Notes under the pieces: model-generated | The model's database searches: none | Seen by the model: the letters and a program-made list of their open reading frames with translations, nothing else | What the model was told of the DNA's origin: nothing | Program-made: the position numbers and the translations under genes | In this document: positions 1 through 9,060 of the stretch, one piece after another | How the letters are laid out: the number at the start of each line of letters is the position of its first letter | How positions within the stretch are numbered: position 1 is the stretch's first letter | Source of the DNA: Shimia thalassica | GTDB taxonomy: Bacteria > Pseudomonadota > Alphaproteobacteria > Rhodobacterales > Rhodobacteraceae | Assembly: GCF_001458215.1 (NCBI RefSeq) | Contig: NZ_CYTW01000001.1 | Span: 1,178,001 to 1,242,000 of the forward strand | Direction: 5' to 3' | DNA: 64,000 nucleotides

Positions 1-1209
1 CGCCAGACCCTTGCCTATTCGGCGGCTCTTTGGTTCGGTGAACAGCCCGGCGTCATGGCAGCCGTGACCGGCACAAACGGCAAAACGTCGGTTTCGACCT
101 TTTTGCGGATGATCTGGCAAGAGTTGGGTTTGTCGGCGATAAATCTTGGCACAACAGGTGTCGAAGGTGATTTTCAGGCGCCTTTGAACCACACCACCCC
201 CGAACCCATCACATTGCACCGAACCTTGGCCGATGCTGCACAGGCGGGCGTCGAATGTGCGGCGATGGAAGCATCCTCCCATGGATTGGCACAGCGCCGT
301 CTGGACGGGGTACAGCTGCGGGCGGCGGGGTTTACCAACTTCACCCAAGACCATCTTGATTATCACGAAACCTTTGAAGATTATTTTGACGCCAAAGCAG
401 GCTTGTTTGCCCGTGTTTTGCCCGAAGACGGGGTTGCCGTGATCAATATTGATGATCCACGCGGCGTTGACATGGCCGCTATTGCCCGCGCCAGAGGTCA
501 AGAGTTGATCACCGTCGGACGTGACGGGGCGGATTTGCTTCTGGAGGCACAGCGTTTTGATGCAACCGGTCAGGACATCCGGTTCTCCTTTCGCGGCAAG
601 ACCTACATGACGCGGTTGAACCTGATTGGCGGTTTTCAGGCGGAAAACGTGCTTTTGGCAGCTGGTCTGGCCATCGCCTGTGGCGCAGAACCTGAACGGG
701 TGTTCGAAGTTTTACACGAACTGCAAACCGTGCGTGGACGGATGCAACTGGCTGCGACACGTGAAAACGGCGCTGCCGTGTTTGTGGACTATGCCCACAC
801 GCCTGACGCCGTCGAAACCGCGTTGCAGGCCATGCGTCCACACGTGATGGGGCGCCTGATTGCGATTGTCGGCGCTGGCGGCGACCGGGATGCGGGCAAG
901 CGCCCCTTGATGGGACAGGCCGCCGCGCAAAATGCGGATGTCGTGTTTGTGACCGATGACAATCCGCGTAGCGAAGATCCGGCCGTGATCCGGCGTGCCG
1001 TGATGAACGGTGCCCCGGATGCGACCGAAGTCGGAGACCGCGCCGAGGCGATCTTGCGAGCGGTGGATGCGCTTCAGCCGGGGGATGCGTTGATGATTGC
1101 CGGAAAAGGCCATGAGACGGGGCAGATCGTCGGTGACGATATCCTGCCTTTCGATGATTGCGAGCAGGCCAGCGTTGCTGTTGCCGCACTGGACGGAGGA
1201 ATGGCATGA
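1..1209 (+). CDS. murE: UDP-MurNAc-tripeptide synthetase MurE (5' partial)
   Basis: Cytoplasmic ATP-dependent ligase that adds the third residue of the peptidoglycan stem peptide to UDP-MurNAc-L-Ala-D-Glu. The reading frame is open from base 1, and the ATP-binding GTNGKTS loop lies at nt 70-90, whereas in full-length MurE it follows about 100 N-terminal residues; so the true start is outside the window and the in-frame ATG at 55 is internal. DNPR at nt 958-969 is the motif that marks meso-diaminopimelate specificity in the family. The stop overlaps the murF start by ATGA, so the two are translationally coupled. Identification is secure; only the N-terminus is missing. Confidence 0.97.
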   Translation, partial: RQTLAYSAALWFGEQPGVMAAVTGTNGKTSVSTFLRMIWQELGLSAINLGTTGVEGDFQAPLNHTTPEPITLHRTLADAAQAGVECAAMEASSHGLAQRRLDGVQLRAAGFTNFTQDHLDYHETFEDYFDAKAGLFARVLPEDGVAVINIDDPRGVDMAAIARARGQELITVGRDGADLLLEAQRFDATGQDIRFSFRGKTYMTRLNLIGGFQAENVLLAAGLAIACGAEPERVFEVLHELQTVRGRMQLAATRENGAAVFVDYAHTPDAVETALQAMRPHVMGRLIAIVGAGGDRDAGKRPLMGQAAAQNADVVFVTDDNPRSEDPAVIRRAVMNGAPDATEVGDRAEAILRAVDALQPGDALMIAGKGHETGQIVGDDILPFDDCEQASVAVAALDGGMA

Positions 1210-2648
1210 CCCTTTGGACCGCGGATGAGGCCAGCAAGGCCACAGGAGGGCGGGCAACGTCGGATTGGGCCGTTACCGGCGTCAGCATCGACACCCGCAC
1301 CTTGCAACCGGGTGATTTGTTTGTCGCCCTGTCTGTGGCACGCGACGGGCATGATTTTGTGGCGCAGGCTTTGGCAAACGGTGCAAGCGCCGCGCTGGTG
1401 TCTCGTGTTCCCGACGATGTGGCACCGGATGCGCCTTTGTTGATTGTCGAGGATGTTCTGACAGCACTGGAAAACTTGGGCCGCGCGGCCCGTGCCCGCA
1501 CAGATGCGCGTGTGGTTGCCGTCACAGGGTCGGTCGGCAAAACCTCCACCAAAGAAATGCTGCGGGCGATGCTCGAGACGCAAGGCAAAACCCACGCCAG
1601 TGTTGCAAGCTATAACAACCATTGGGGGGTACCCCTGACTCTCGCACGTATGCCGGCGGATACGGACTTTGCGGTGATCGAAATCGGGATGAACCATCCG
1701 GGTGAAATCGCCCCACTGGCAAAATTCGCGCGTCCGCATGTGGCCCTGATCACAACCGTAGCCGCCGTTCATCTCGAAGCTTTCGAGAATGTGGAAGGCA
1801 TTGCCGAAGAGAAAGCTGCAATTCTGGAAGGTCTGGAGCCAAATGGCGTGGCCATCTTGCCCGCTGACATCAAGACCGCAGACATCTTGGCGCAAAAGGC
1901 AACCGCTCTGGGGGCTCGGATCGTTTCCTTTGGCGCCTCGGCCCCGGATTGGGTGCTTGGCAACGTCAATCTTGTCGAGGACACCACCGTCGCGCAGGCA
2001 AAAGCGGGCGGCGAGCCACTGTTGTTCAAGATCAACAGCGCGGGCCGCCACTTTGCGATGAATGCGCTCGGGGCGCTCGCAGCAGTCGAAGCGCTTGGGG
2101 CAAACCTTGCCATAGCCACCGGAGACCTCGGTCGCTGGGTGCCCTTCACCGGGCGAGGTGCGCGCGAAGTGATCTACCTTGATCCGGTCGAGGTCGAAAT
2201 GACACTTGATCTGATTGACGACGCTTATAACGCAAATCCCACTTCTCTTGAGGCGGCGCTGGATGTTCTGGCGGCTGCACATCCCACTGACGGAATAGGG
2301 CGCATCGGCAAGGGCCGTCGGATTGCCTTTGTCGGTGACATGAAAGAACTCGGCCCAAATGAAGCAGAGATGCATGCCGCAATCGCCGATCTGGACGCGA
2401 TGCATCATATCGATGTGGTGCATTGTGTGGGACCATTGATGCAGAATCTCTACCAAGCCCTGCCGCTGGAAAAGCGTGGTCTCTGGGCGGACACCAGCGC
2501 AGAAATCGTTCCGCAGGTGCACGGATTGATCGATGCAGGCGATTCTGTGCTCGCAAAGGGCTCATTGTCGATGGGATTGGCAAAGATTGTTGACGCCATC
2601 CGCAAACTGGGTCATCCCCCCCCGCAATCAAATGACGAGGACGCATAG
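1206..2648 (+). CDS. murF: UDP-MurNAc-tripeptide--D-Ala-D-Ala ligase MurF
   Basis: Adds the D-Ala-D-Ala dipeptide to UDP-MurNAc-tripeptide, the last cytoplasmic stem-peptide step. It encodes 480 residues. The N-terminal substrate domain contains GVSIDTR (about 25-31), the ATP loop TGSVGKTS is at 107-114, and NNHWGVPLT and the Mur-ligase C-terminal domain follow. I chose the ATG inside the murE stop (ATGA overlap) over a GTG/ATG further upstream because it gives the usual family N-terminus and coupling. mraY begins on the next base after the stop, so murE-murF-mraY are one tight operon. Confidence 0.97.
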   Translation: MTLWTADEASKATGGRATSDWAVTGVSIDTRTLQPGDLFVALSVARDGHDFVAQALANGASAALVSRVPDDVAPDAPLLIVEDVLTALENLGRAARARTDARVVAVTGSVGKTSTKEMLRAMLETQGKTHASVASYNNHWGVPLTLARMPADTDFAVIEIGMNHPGEIAPLAKFARPHVALITTVAAVHLEAFENVEGIAEEKAAILEGLEPNGVAILPADIKTADILAQKATALGARIVSFGASAPDWVLGNVNLVEDTTVAQAKAGGEPLLFKINSAGRHFAMNALGALAAVEALGANLAIATGDLGRWVPFTGRGAREVIYLDPVEVEMTLDLIDDAYNANPTSLEAALDVLAAAHPTDGIGRIGKGRRIAFVGDMKELGPNEAEMHAAIADLDAMHHIDVVHCVGPLMQNLYQALPLEKRGLWADTSAEIVPQVHGLIDAGDSVLAKGSLSMGLAKIVDAIRKLGHPPPQSNDEDA

Positions 2649-3731
2649 ATGTTCTACTGGCTGACCGCATTGTCGGATGGCGGGGACTTTTTCAACCTGT
2701 TCCGCTATATCACCTTCCGGGCCGGTGGGGCCTTTATGACCGCGCTGATTTTCGGCTTTTTGTTCGGGCGTCCCCTGATCAATGTGCTGCGCCGCAAACA
2801 GGGCAAGGGCCAACCGATCCGTGAAGACGGCCCCGAAGGCCACTTTGTCAAAGCGGGCACCCCAACCATGGGTGGCCTGCTGATCGTGGGCGCTTTGGGC
2901 ACCTCAACCTTGTTGTGGGCGCGACTTGATAACGGCTTTGTCTGGCTGGTGCTGTTTGTAACGCTGTCTTACGGGCTGATCGGTTTTGCAGACGACTATG
3001 CCAAAGTGTCGAAACAGAACACCGCCGGTGTTTCGGGCAAGGTCCGTTTGGGCCTCGGCTTTCTGATCGCGGCCATTGCGGCGTGGTGGGCCACCTACCT
3101 CCAACCCGAAAGCATGCAACTGCAACTCGCACTGCCCTTTTTCAAAGACGCGCTGGTCAACCTCGGCTTTGTCTTTGTGCCCTTCGCGATGATTGTCATT
3201 GTTGGCGCCGCCAACGCGGTGAACCTGACCGATGGTCTGGATGGTCTCGCCATTATGCCGGTGATGATTGCAGCAGGCACGTTGGGCATCATCGCCTATG
3301 CTGTCGGACGGGTCGACTTTACCAACTATCTGGATCTGCACTATGTGCCCGGAACCGGCGAAATTCTGGTTTTTACCGCAGGGATTGCGGGCGGGGGGCT
3401 TGGTTTTTTGTGGTATAATGCGCCACCCGCTGCGGTCTTCATGGGTGACACTGGGTCTTTGGCTTTGGGTGGTGCGCTTGGTGCTATCGCCGTGTCGACC
3501 AAACACGAACTGGTCCTTGGCATCGTCGGTGGCTTGTTTGTGGTCGAAGCTATGTCGGTGATCATTCAGGTGCTCTATTTCAAACGCACCGGCAAACGCG
3601 TCTTCCTGATGGCACCTATCCATCACCACTACGAGAAAAAAGGCTGGTCCGAACCCCAGATTGTCATCCGGTTCTGGATCATATCGCTCATTCTCGCGAT
3701 GATCGGTCTCGCCACTCTCAAAATTCGCTAA
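2649..3731 (+). CDS. mraY: Phospho-MurNAc-pentapeptide transferase MraY
   Basis: Integral membrane enzyme that transfers phospho-MurNAc-pentapeptide to undecaprenyl phosphate, making lipid I on the cytoplasmic face. The 360-residue protein has about ten hydrophobic segments. Family motifs are visible: the Asp pair in GFADDYAK (D115/D116), [13 protein letters not shown] (about 188-201), and the HHH cluster in [13 protein letters not shown] near 323. Length is normal. It starts with no gap after murF and is followed seven bases after the stop by a GC-rich hairpin, suggesting that part of the transcription ends here before murD. Confidence 0.97.
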   Translation: MFYWLTALSDGGDFFNLFRYITFRAGGAFMTALIFGFLFGRPLINVLRRKQGKGQPIREDGPEGHFVKAGTPTMGGLLIVGALGTSTLLWARLDNGFVWLVLFVTLSYGLIGFADDYAKVSKQNTAGVSGKVRLGLGFLIAAIAAWWATYLQPESMQLQLALPFFKDALVNLGFVFVPFAMIVIVGAANAVNLTDGLDGLAIMPVMIAAGTLGIIAYAVGRVDFTNYLDLHYVPGTGEILVFTAGIAGGGLGFLWYNAPPAAVFMGDTGSLALGGALGAIAVSTKHELVLGIVGGLFVVEAMSVIIQVLYFKRTGKRVFLMAPIHHHYEKKGWSEPQIVIRFWIISLILAMIGLATLKIR

Positions 3732-3737
3732 ATCAAG

Positions 3738-3762
3738 GCGCGCCAGACATGGCGCGCTTTCT
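3738..3762 (+). terminator. Terminator-like hairpin after mraY
   Basis: GCGCGCC (3738-3744) and GGCGCGC (3751-3757) form a perfect 7-bp stem with a 6-nt loop, followed by TTTCT. It sits just after the mraY stop. The T tract is short, so termination may be partial, which would allow read-through to murD. Confidence 0.55.
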
Positions 3763-3772
3763 CCCCCAAAAG

Positions 3773-3839
3773 GGCTTCTTCTGGCCCGAAATATCCTGGG
3801 GTGAATTGGCCTGCACAGGCCAAGAGGGGCGAAGCCCCC
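3773..3839. repeat. Two-hairpin intergenic repeat, copy 1 (reverse orientation)
   Basis: Read on the minus strand this is: hairpin GGGGC-TTC-GCCCC, then hairpin TTGGCCTG-TG-CAGGCCAA, then a tail with CACCCCAGGATATTTC and GCCAGAAGAAGC. The same order of elements occurs on the plus strand at 11396-11465, where the tail is nearly identical and the second stem has different bases that still pair. It lies in the 169-bp mraY-murD gap, which has no other feature beyond the mraY hairpin. Confidence 0.7.
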
Positions 3840-3900
3840 GCTTGCACCGCCGCCATCGGGCAGGCAATCTCTCGATAATAGCATAGCAAAGGACGCGCGG

Positions 3901-5304
3901 ATGATTCCGGTACTGGGGCTTACAGGGCAGAAAATTGCAGTTCTTGGATTGGGGCGTTCCGGTCTTGCGACGGCGCGTGCGCTGCGTGCGGGCGGGGCCG
4001 AGGCCATCTGTTGGGATGACAACGCCGCTGCGCGTGAACGGGCCGAGGAAGAAGGTTTCACCTGCCTCAAGCTTACCCGCCAAGGCGCCTTTGATGATAT
4101 TGCGACGTTGATCGTCTCGCCCGGAATTCCGCATCTTTATCCGGCGCCAAACCCTGTTGTCGCCGCCGCCTTGAGCGCGGGCGTGCCTGTGGACAATGAC
4201 ATCAGCCTGTTTTTCCGGTCCTTCGCAACCCGCGATTGGGACAACTTCGAAACCATGCCAAAGGTGGTGGCGGTGACTGGGTCCAACGGAAAATCCACCA
4301 CATCGGCCCTGATCCATCATGTTCTTGATCACTCGGGACGCCGCACGCAGCTGGCGGGGAACATCGGGCGCGGTGTTTTGGATATCGATCCGGCCGAAGA
4401 CGGGGATGTTGTGGTTCTGGAACTGTCCAGCTATCAAACCGAACTTGCCCGAAGCCTGACTCCGGATATCGCGGTTTTCACCAATCTCTCGCCGGATCAT
4501 CTGGATCGGCACGGCGGTCTTGGGGGCTATTTTGCGGCCAAGCGCCGGTTGTTTGCGGAAGGGGGGCCTGATCGCGCCGTAATTGGCGTGGACGAGGCCG
4601 AAGGGTCCTTTCTGGCCAATCAATTGTCGATGGGGCCATCGGATGACCGCGTCCTGAGGATTTCAGTAGATCAAAAGCTGTCTGGCCCGGGGTGGAATGT
4701 CTTCGCAAAGAAAGGATTCCTGTCAGAGTATCGCAAGGGGCGACAGGCAGGATCGATTGACCTGCGTAATATCAAGGGCCTGCCCGGTGCGCATAATCAC
4801 CAAAACGCCTGTGCGGCCTATGCGGTATGCCGCTCACTTGGTCTTGCGCCACGTGTTATCGAGCAGGCCTTCCACAGTTTTGGCGGATTGCCGCATCGCT
4901 CTCAGATCATTGCGGAAACGGGCGGCGTCACTTTTGTGAATGACAGCAAAGCCACCAACGTGGACGCGGCGCAAAAGGCGCTTGGCGCTTTTAAACGCAT
5001 TCGCTGGATCTGCGGTGGGTTAGAGAAAGAAGGCGGTCTCGGCGATCTCGCCAACCACGCAGGTGAAGTGGTTAAGGCTTATGTCATCGGTCGCGAAGCC
5101 GCCAATTTCGCAATGCAGCTCACTGGCGTCGACGCCGAAGTCTGTTCCACAATGGATGTGGCCGTGGCCAAGGCGGTGCAGGACGCCCAGGACGGAGAGG
5201 TTGTCCTTTTGGCGCCAGCTGCGGCAAGCTTTGATCAATATGACAGTTTTGAAAAGCGGGGCGAGGACTTCATTCAGCTGGTCCAAAACCACACCAAAAG
5301 GTAA
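3901..5304 (+). CDS. murD: UDP-MurNAc-L-alanine--D-glutamate ligase MurD
   Basis: Cytoplasmic ligase that adds D-glutamate to UDP-MurNAc-L-Ala. It has 467 residues: an N-terminal Rossmann-type domain ([11 protein letters not shown], 11-21), the ATP loop TGSNGKST at 126-133, the family motif [21 protein letters not shown] (the substrate-contact motif) and a C-terminal domain ending with [12 protein letters not shown], which is typical of MurD. Unlike the rest of the cluster it is followed not by ftsW but by 6.3 kb of unrelated genes. Confidence 0.97.
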   Translation: MIPVLGLTGQKIAVLGLGRSGLATARALRAGGAEAICWDDNAAARERAEEEGFTCLKLTRQGAFDDIATLIVSPGIPHLYPAPNPVVAAALSAGVPVDNDISLFFRSFATRDWDNFETMPKVVAVTGSNGKSTTSALIHHVLDHSGRRTQLAGNIGRGVLDIDPAEDGDVVVLELSSYQTELARSLTPDIAVFTNLSPDHLDRHGGLGGYFAAKRRLFAEGGPDRAVIGVDEAEGSFLANQLSMGPSDDRVLRISVDQKLSGPGWNVFAKKGFLSEYRKGRQAGSIDLRNIKGLPGAHNHQNACAAYAVCRSLGLAPRVIEQAFHSFGGLPHRSQIIAETGGVTFVNDSKATNVDAAQKALGAFKRIRWICGGLEKEGGLGDLANHAGEVVKAYVIGREAANFAMQLTGVDAEVCSTMDVAVAKAVQDAQDGEVVLLAPAAASFDQYDSFEKRGEDFIQLVQNHTKR

Positions 5305-5385
5305 CGCGTGCACGGGGGCTGATCCATGTGTCTGCTTTTTCTCGCATAAAGAAGCATTTTTGATTAATGTTTTTCGCAGGCGTTT

Positions 5386-5404
5386 CCTTCCAAGCGTTGG
5401 AAGG
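5386..5404. repeat. Perfect 8-bp inverted repeat in the murD downstream gap
   Basis: CCTTCCAA (5386-5393) and TTGGAAGG (5397-5404) pair around a 3-nt GCG loop. There is no T run after it, so it is not a convincing terminator; it may be an operator or a 5' leader hairpin of the secreted protein that starts at 5455. The rest of the 150-bp gap (5305-5454) shows nothing I recognise. Confidence 0.4.
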
Positions 5405-5454
5405 GCCGTGTTTCGCCCTCTCTCTGGCGAACGCTGCAATGGAAAGGGCGAAAA

Positions 5455-5976
5455 ATGCGTAACCTGTTATGTGCAATATTCGTACTGGTTTTTAGTTTTC
5501 AATTCACGGTCGTTCAGGCCCAACAATTTTCTGTGCCTGAAAAGCCAAACAAACAGGCGATGTTCAAAAAGAATGGGAAAATCAACAAACGAAGTCTCAA
5601 GGGATATCTTGGCATTCAATCTGTGATCCTCGCGCCGCTAGGTGATGACAGCTATGCGGTACTTTATGGAAGCTTGGCCGGCAAAAGAAACGGAGACTCG
5701 TTTCACTATTTTGAAAACGCGGATCTCGGGTTTGTGTGTGTCGGAACTGGTAAGCCAACACAGCAGGGAGGCGTTGTCTCGAATGAGTGCTTTCTAAACG
5801 GCGGATCAACCGGAAAGGAAAGCATAGTTGTTCCGGACTTTGGAAAGCTCTCGGGCAAAATGGTATTTGATGTTTACGACAACGGTCATTTGATTGGTCC
5901 CGCCGCGATGCAATGGGGCCTGACGTATCCGAGCCACAAGAAAATGTACAAATACCTCAAGAAAAACGGTGGGTAA
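5455..5976 (+). CDS. Small secreted protein of unknown function
   Basis: A 173-residue protein with a clear Sec signal peptide (MRN then a hydrophobic core, probable cleavage after VQA-Q near residue 22). The mature part is basic at the start (KKNGKINKRSLKGYLG) and end (SHKKMYKYLKKNGG), with two cysteines (in FVCVGTG and NECFLNG) that could form a disulfide in the periplasm. The ATG is preceded by an AAAGGGCG ribosome-binding site. The gene is visibly richer in A and T than its neighbours and separates murD from a minus-strand flavoprotein, so a recent acquisition is plausible. I recognise no family; the coding call rests on the signal peptide, the ribosome site and the reading-frame length. 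Confidence 0.75.
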   Translation: MRNLLCAIFVLVFSFQFTVVQAQQFSVPEKPNKQAMFKKNGKINKRSLKGYLGIQSVILAPLGDDSYAVLYGSLAGKRNGDSFHYFENADLGFVCVGTGKPTQQGGVVSNECFLNGGSTGKESIVVPDFGKLSGKMVFDVYDNGHLIGPAAMQWGLTYPSHKKMYKYLKKNGG

Positions 5977-6023
5977 TCTGTGACACAGGCAGCACGTGGC
6001 ATCCGAAACGGCGCCACGCCGCC

Positions 6024-7205
6024 CTATGATTTCTGTGAAATAGCGGTGCCCGCCGCCCATCCGGATGACCAAGCCCACTGGAAGTTGAACCCCCCAAGCC
6101 AGCCGGTCACATCAACGGCTTCTCCGATTGCATAAAGGCCGGGAACGGATTTCGCCTCCATGGTTTTCGAAGACAGGGCGTCTGTATCAATCCCGCCCAA
6201 TGTGACCTCGGCCGTGCGATACCCTTCTGTACCCGAAGGCGTCAGCTCCCAATGGGTCAACCGGTCCGCCAGCTGTTGTAGCGCCTTGTCGGACTGATCC
6301 GCGAGATTACCCGTCAACGCCCACTCGTCCGCCAGAAAATCGGCCAATCGCCCCGGTAAGAGTTGCCTCAGAACGGTTGCCGTATTGCGCCGCCCTTCAG
6401 TCTTTCGCTTGTCTCTGAGCGCGGTAAACGGATCGGCGTCCGGCAACAGGTTTATTTGTATCGGCTGGCCTTCATTCCAATAAGAACTGATCTGAAGAAT
6501 GGAAGGACCGGACAAACCGCGATGGGTAAATAGCATGGCTTCTTCAAACCGTGTTCCGTTCGCTGTCGCGTGAACGGGCAGGGCCGTGCCGGCAAGAGGT
6601 TTGAAACGTTCATCACGAAAGGTAAAGGGCACCAGTCCCGCGCGTGTGGGCAGGATATTCAGGCCAAAGTTTCGGGCAATGTCATAAGACAACCCCGTTG
6701 CGCCCATTTTGGGGATCGATTTGCCACCTGTCGCCAGAACCAGATTTTGGCTCTTCAGGGTTTGATGTTTGCCGTACTGTTCGGTTTCAACGACAAAACG
6801 CGCGCCATCATGTGACACCTTCTGGATCGATGTTTCCAGACGCAGCTCTGCACCGGCCTTTTGCATCTCTGACCGCAGCATAGAGATGATGTCTTTTGCG
6901 CTGTTGTCACAGAACAATTGGCCCAGTGTTTTTTCGTGATAGGCGATGCTATGGCGAGACACGAGATCGATAAAATCCCACTGTGTGTAACGGGACAACG
7001 CGGATTTGCAGAAATGCGGGTTTTCGGACAGGAAGTTTTCCGGCCCGGCATACATATTGGTAAAGTTGCAGCGCCCACCGCCGGAAATCCGTATTTTTTC
7101 ACCGGGGGCTTTCGCATGGTCCAGCACCACCGTGCGCCCGCCCGTACGGGTCGCGCACATCATGCCAGCGGCACCCGCGCCAAGAATGATCGTCTCAAAT
7201 TGCAT
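6024..7205 (-). CDS. BaiN/HI0933-type NAD(P)/FAD-dependent oxidoreductase
   Basis: Flavoprotein of the HI0933 (TIGR00275) family. Members bind FAD; the physiological substrate here is unknown. From the chosen ATG the 393-residue protein opens with the dinucleotide fold FETIILGAGAAGMMCA (about 3-18), then GGGRCNFTN, LATGGKSIPKMGATG in the middle, and the C-terminal GEAVDVTGWLGGFNFQWAWSSG signature that completes the FAD site. An upstream in-frame start would add 27 residues that do not resemble the family N-terminus, so the ATG at 7205 is preferred. It stands alone on the minus strand, 186 bp downstream of the TPR protein. Family assignment is firm; function is not. Confidence 0.9.
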   Translation of the reverse strand: MQFETIILGAGAAGMMCATRTGGRTVVLDHAKAPGEKIRISGGGRCNFTNMYAGPENFLSENPHFCKSALSRYTQWDFIDLVSRHSIAYHEKTLGQLFCDNSAKDIISMLRSEMQKAGAELRLETSIQKVSHDGARFVVETEQYGKHQTLKSQNLVLATGGKSIPKMGATGLSYDIARNFGLNILPTRAGLVPFTFRDERFKPLAGTALPVHATANGTRFEEAMLFTHRGLSGPSILQISSYWNEGQPIQINLLPDADPFTALRDKRKTEGRRNTATVLRQLLPGRLADFLADEWALTGNLADQSDKALQQLADRLTHWELTPSGTEGYRTAEVTLGGIDTDALSSKTMEAKSVPGLYAIGEAVDVTGWLGGFNFQWAWSSGWAAGTAISQKS

Positions 7206-7391
7206 AATGTCGGGGTGCCCGATGTCACAGGTCGGGTCAAGGGCGAAGCGGCGGCAAGGGGCGGGGTCAGGCATTGGTTGACACAATCACCTGATGCCAT
7301 GCGATTGCCGTTGGTAAGGGCGCGAGATCAGGCGTAGGCAAAAATCCCAAAAGAGAATGATGTCAGACAGGCGCAATTATCCAGGGCATGT

Positions 7392-8726
7392 TCAAAAGTC
7401 CGTATTCCGCAGCAAGCTCATGACAGCTTGCTCGATTTCAGAGTCGTCTGCGAACATAGCGTCTACGATGAACGCGGCGGGAAAGCTTGGCCAGGTTTTT
7501 TTCAGCTCGGACATCAAAGTGTGCGCTTGTTCGGTTTCGGACATCTGATCCAGTGCGACCGCCTGAAACAAAAGAGAGGGCGCGCTTACTGGCGCACCTG
7601 CTGCGGCTGCGCCCTTAAAGGCCTCGACGGTCTCGAGGTAGTTTCCCAGCATAAGCTGCGAGACAGCCCAAATGTTGCGGGACCCAAATCTTCCAGAGCC
7701 TTCCCGAAGCGAGGCGGGATCACTGGCCTGCGCCGCAAGCATTGGTTCGTTTGCCAGTATCGCCGCCATTCCGACCAAGTCCAGCACATGACCATCTTGA
7801 GGTGATAGGTCCCACGCAATTTGCGCATGGGTAATCGCGGTTTCATGGTCTTCCAGCGCGGCCAGAACGAAAGCCATGGCACCATGTGCCCAAGGATCGG
7901 CAGGTGCGATTTCCAAGGCCCGGTTCGCTGACGCAAGCGCGTTTTGAAGACGCTCACGCGCCAACTCGTGATCTGGCGTAAACATCCCGATCACGGTCAT
8001 TGTTTGTGCCGCGCCTGCGTGTCCGTCGGGCAGGGACTCGTCCAGATCGATGGCATGCTGGAACATCCCAAGCGCAAGCTCTTGGCGCTTGAGGTCAAAG
8101 ATGGGGAACAGCATGCCGCGCGCCTGATCTGCGATGTTTTTGGCCTGTAAGGACAGGACAGAGTGCTCTCTCAACGCGACGCGTGCCGGATCATGTTGCA
8201 ATGATGCCGGGGGCGGGGCAGGCTTTGGTTGCAACAGGAAAACCGACCCCGCAATCAGGGCCACGAGACCTCCGGCGGCGATCAACATGGTGGGCGTTGT
8301 CAATCGAAGTGGTTGTTTTGACGGCGCAGGGGGCTGATCCCTGACCGGTTCCGGCGCGACCCGAAAATCAAAGCGCGGACAGTACCCGCCGGGATCGATC
8401 ACAATCATTACCGGATCGTCTTTGCCATCCGCTTCATAATGCTCGGTTAACAAGCGACGTAGGCGGCGGGCCTCAACGCGAACCAGATTCAGACCTGCAT
8501 CGCCCTCAAGTTTGCGACTGTAGACATCAACCGCCACCGACTTGCCGCGAATGTCGTCACCACGACCCTCAAGGGTTTCCCCGACAACATAGCTGAGAAA
8601 AGCTTTCAGGCGTGGCGAACCGGCAAAAGGCGCGCTGGCGAGAACCCTTTGCAGGGCATCTTGGATTGCAGCTTTATGATCAGGACTAAATATCTGTTCA
8701 GCAACGCTTTTTGGGTCTTGTTTCAC
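7392..8726 (-). CDS. Membrane-anchored TPR protein with N-terminal wHTH-like domain
   Basis: About 444 residues. The N-terminal part contains the pattern RLKAFLSYVVGETLEG, SVAVDVYSR and VRVEARRLRRLLTEHY followed by DPVMIVIDPGGYCP; this block is common in acidobacterial and some proteobacterial proteins ahead of cyclase, TolB or TPR parts and looks like a winged-helix module. A Pro-rich linker leads to one membrane segment (TMLIAAGGLVALIAGSVFLL, near 145-167), and the C-terminal half is TPR-like helices (HAIDLDESLPDGHAGAA, ANRALEIAPADPWAHGAMA). The layout resembles CadC-type one-component regulators. The start is GTG at 8726 (GGTGAG six bases before) or TTG at 8732. It is divergent from the 8828-11241 genes, which it might control; that is inference. 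Confidence 0.8.
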   Translation of the reverse strand: MKQDPKSVAEQIFSPDHKAAIQDALQRVLASAPFAGSPRLKAFLSYVVGETLEGRGDDIRGKSVAVDVYSRKLEGDAGLNLVRVEARRLRRLLTEHYEADGKDDPVMIVIDPGGYCPRFDFRVAPEPVRDQPPAPSKQPLRLTTPTMLIAAGGLVALIAGSVFLLQPKPAPPPASLQHDPARVALREHSVLSLQAKNIADQARGMLFPIFDLKRQELALGMFQHAIDLDESLPDGHAGAAQTMTVIGMFTPDHELARERLQNALASANRALEIAPADPWAHGAMAFVLAALEDHETAITHAQIAWDLSPQDGHVLDLVGMAAILANEPMLAAQASDPASLREGSGRFGSRNIWAVSQLMLGNYLETVEAFKGAAAAGAPVSAPSLLFQAVALDQMSETEQAHTLMSELKKTWPSFPAAFIVDAMFADDSEIEQAVMSLLRNTDF

Positions 8727-8827
8727 GCTCAACTCACCCTGAACTCACGGTGACTTACTTTCCGGATGGTTTGGTTTCACGCACGCTATGGGTGTTTTTG
8801 ATGCTATTTCCTTACGGTGCAAAGTCA

Positions 8828-9049
8828 ATGCCTAGTCTCGAAGAGGACTTGCCAGATCACGCTGCTGAAATTCGCCGGGCCCTGCCAGACAAAGGCGCCC
8901 TGCAAGAAGCATTTGCGGACTACGAGACGGCGTGCCGCAAAGAAGACGTCTTGGAAAGCAGCGAGGTCGAGCGTGCTGAATGGGCGCGCATTCGACAGGA
9001 ATTGTTAGCTGAATTGATGCGGTTGAGTGGCCGCTCAACCGGTTCATAG
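8828..9049 (+). CDS. Small acidic hypothetical protein
   Basis: A 73-residue acidic, probably all-helical protein (PSLEEDLPDHAAEIRRAL, then a long charged helix with EDVLESSEVERAEWARIRQELLAELMRL). There is no signal peptide, cysteine pair or known domain. The ATG at 8828 is chosen over in-frame starts further upstream because those would run into the divergent promoter region; the ribosome site is weak either way. It ends 11 bp before the DUF3299 gene and is probably the first gene of that transcript. Confidence 0.55.
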   Translation: MPSLEEDLPDHAAEIRRALPDKGALQEAFADYETACRKEDVLESSEVERAEWARIRQELLAELMRLSGRSTGS

Positions 9050-9060
9050 CGGAGGTCACG

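Noticed and set aside
1074-2522. Long minus-strand open frame opposite murF (482 codons)
   Set aside because: It lies antisense to a certain gene, has no recognisable domain, and its composition (Cys, His, Arg-rich) is that of a shadow frame.
2904-4070. 388-codon minus-strand frame across mraY, the gap and murD
   Set aside because: Covers two certain genes on the opposite strand and has no domain pattern.
6024-7286. Longer start for the BaiN-type protein at 7286
   Set aside because: The extra 27 residues do not resemble family N-termini; the fold starts right after the ATG at 7205.
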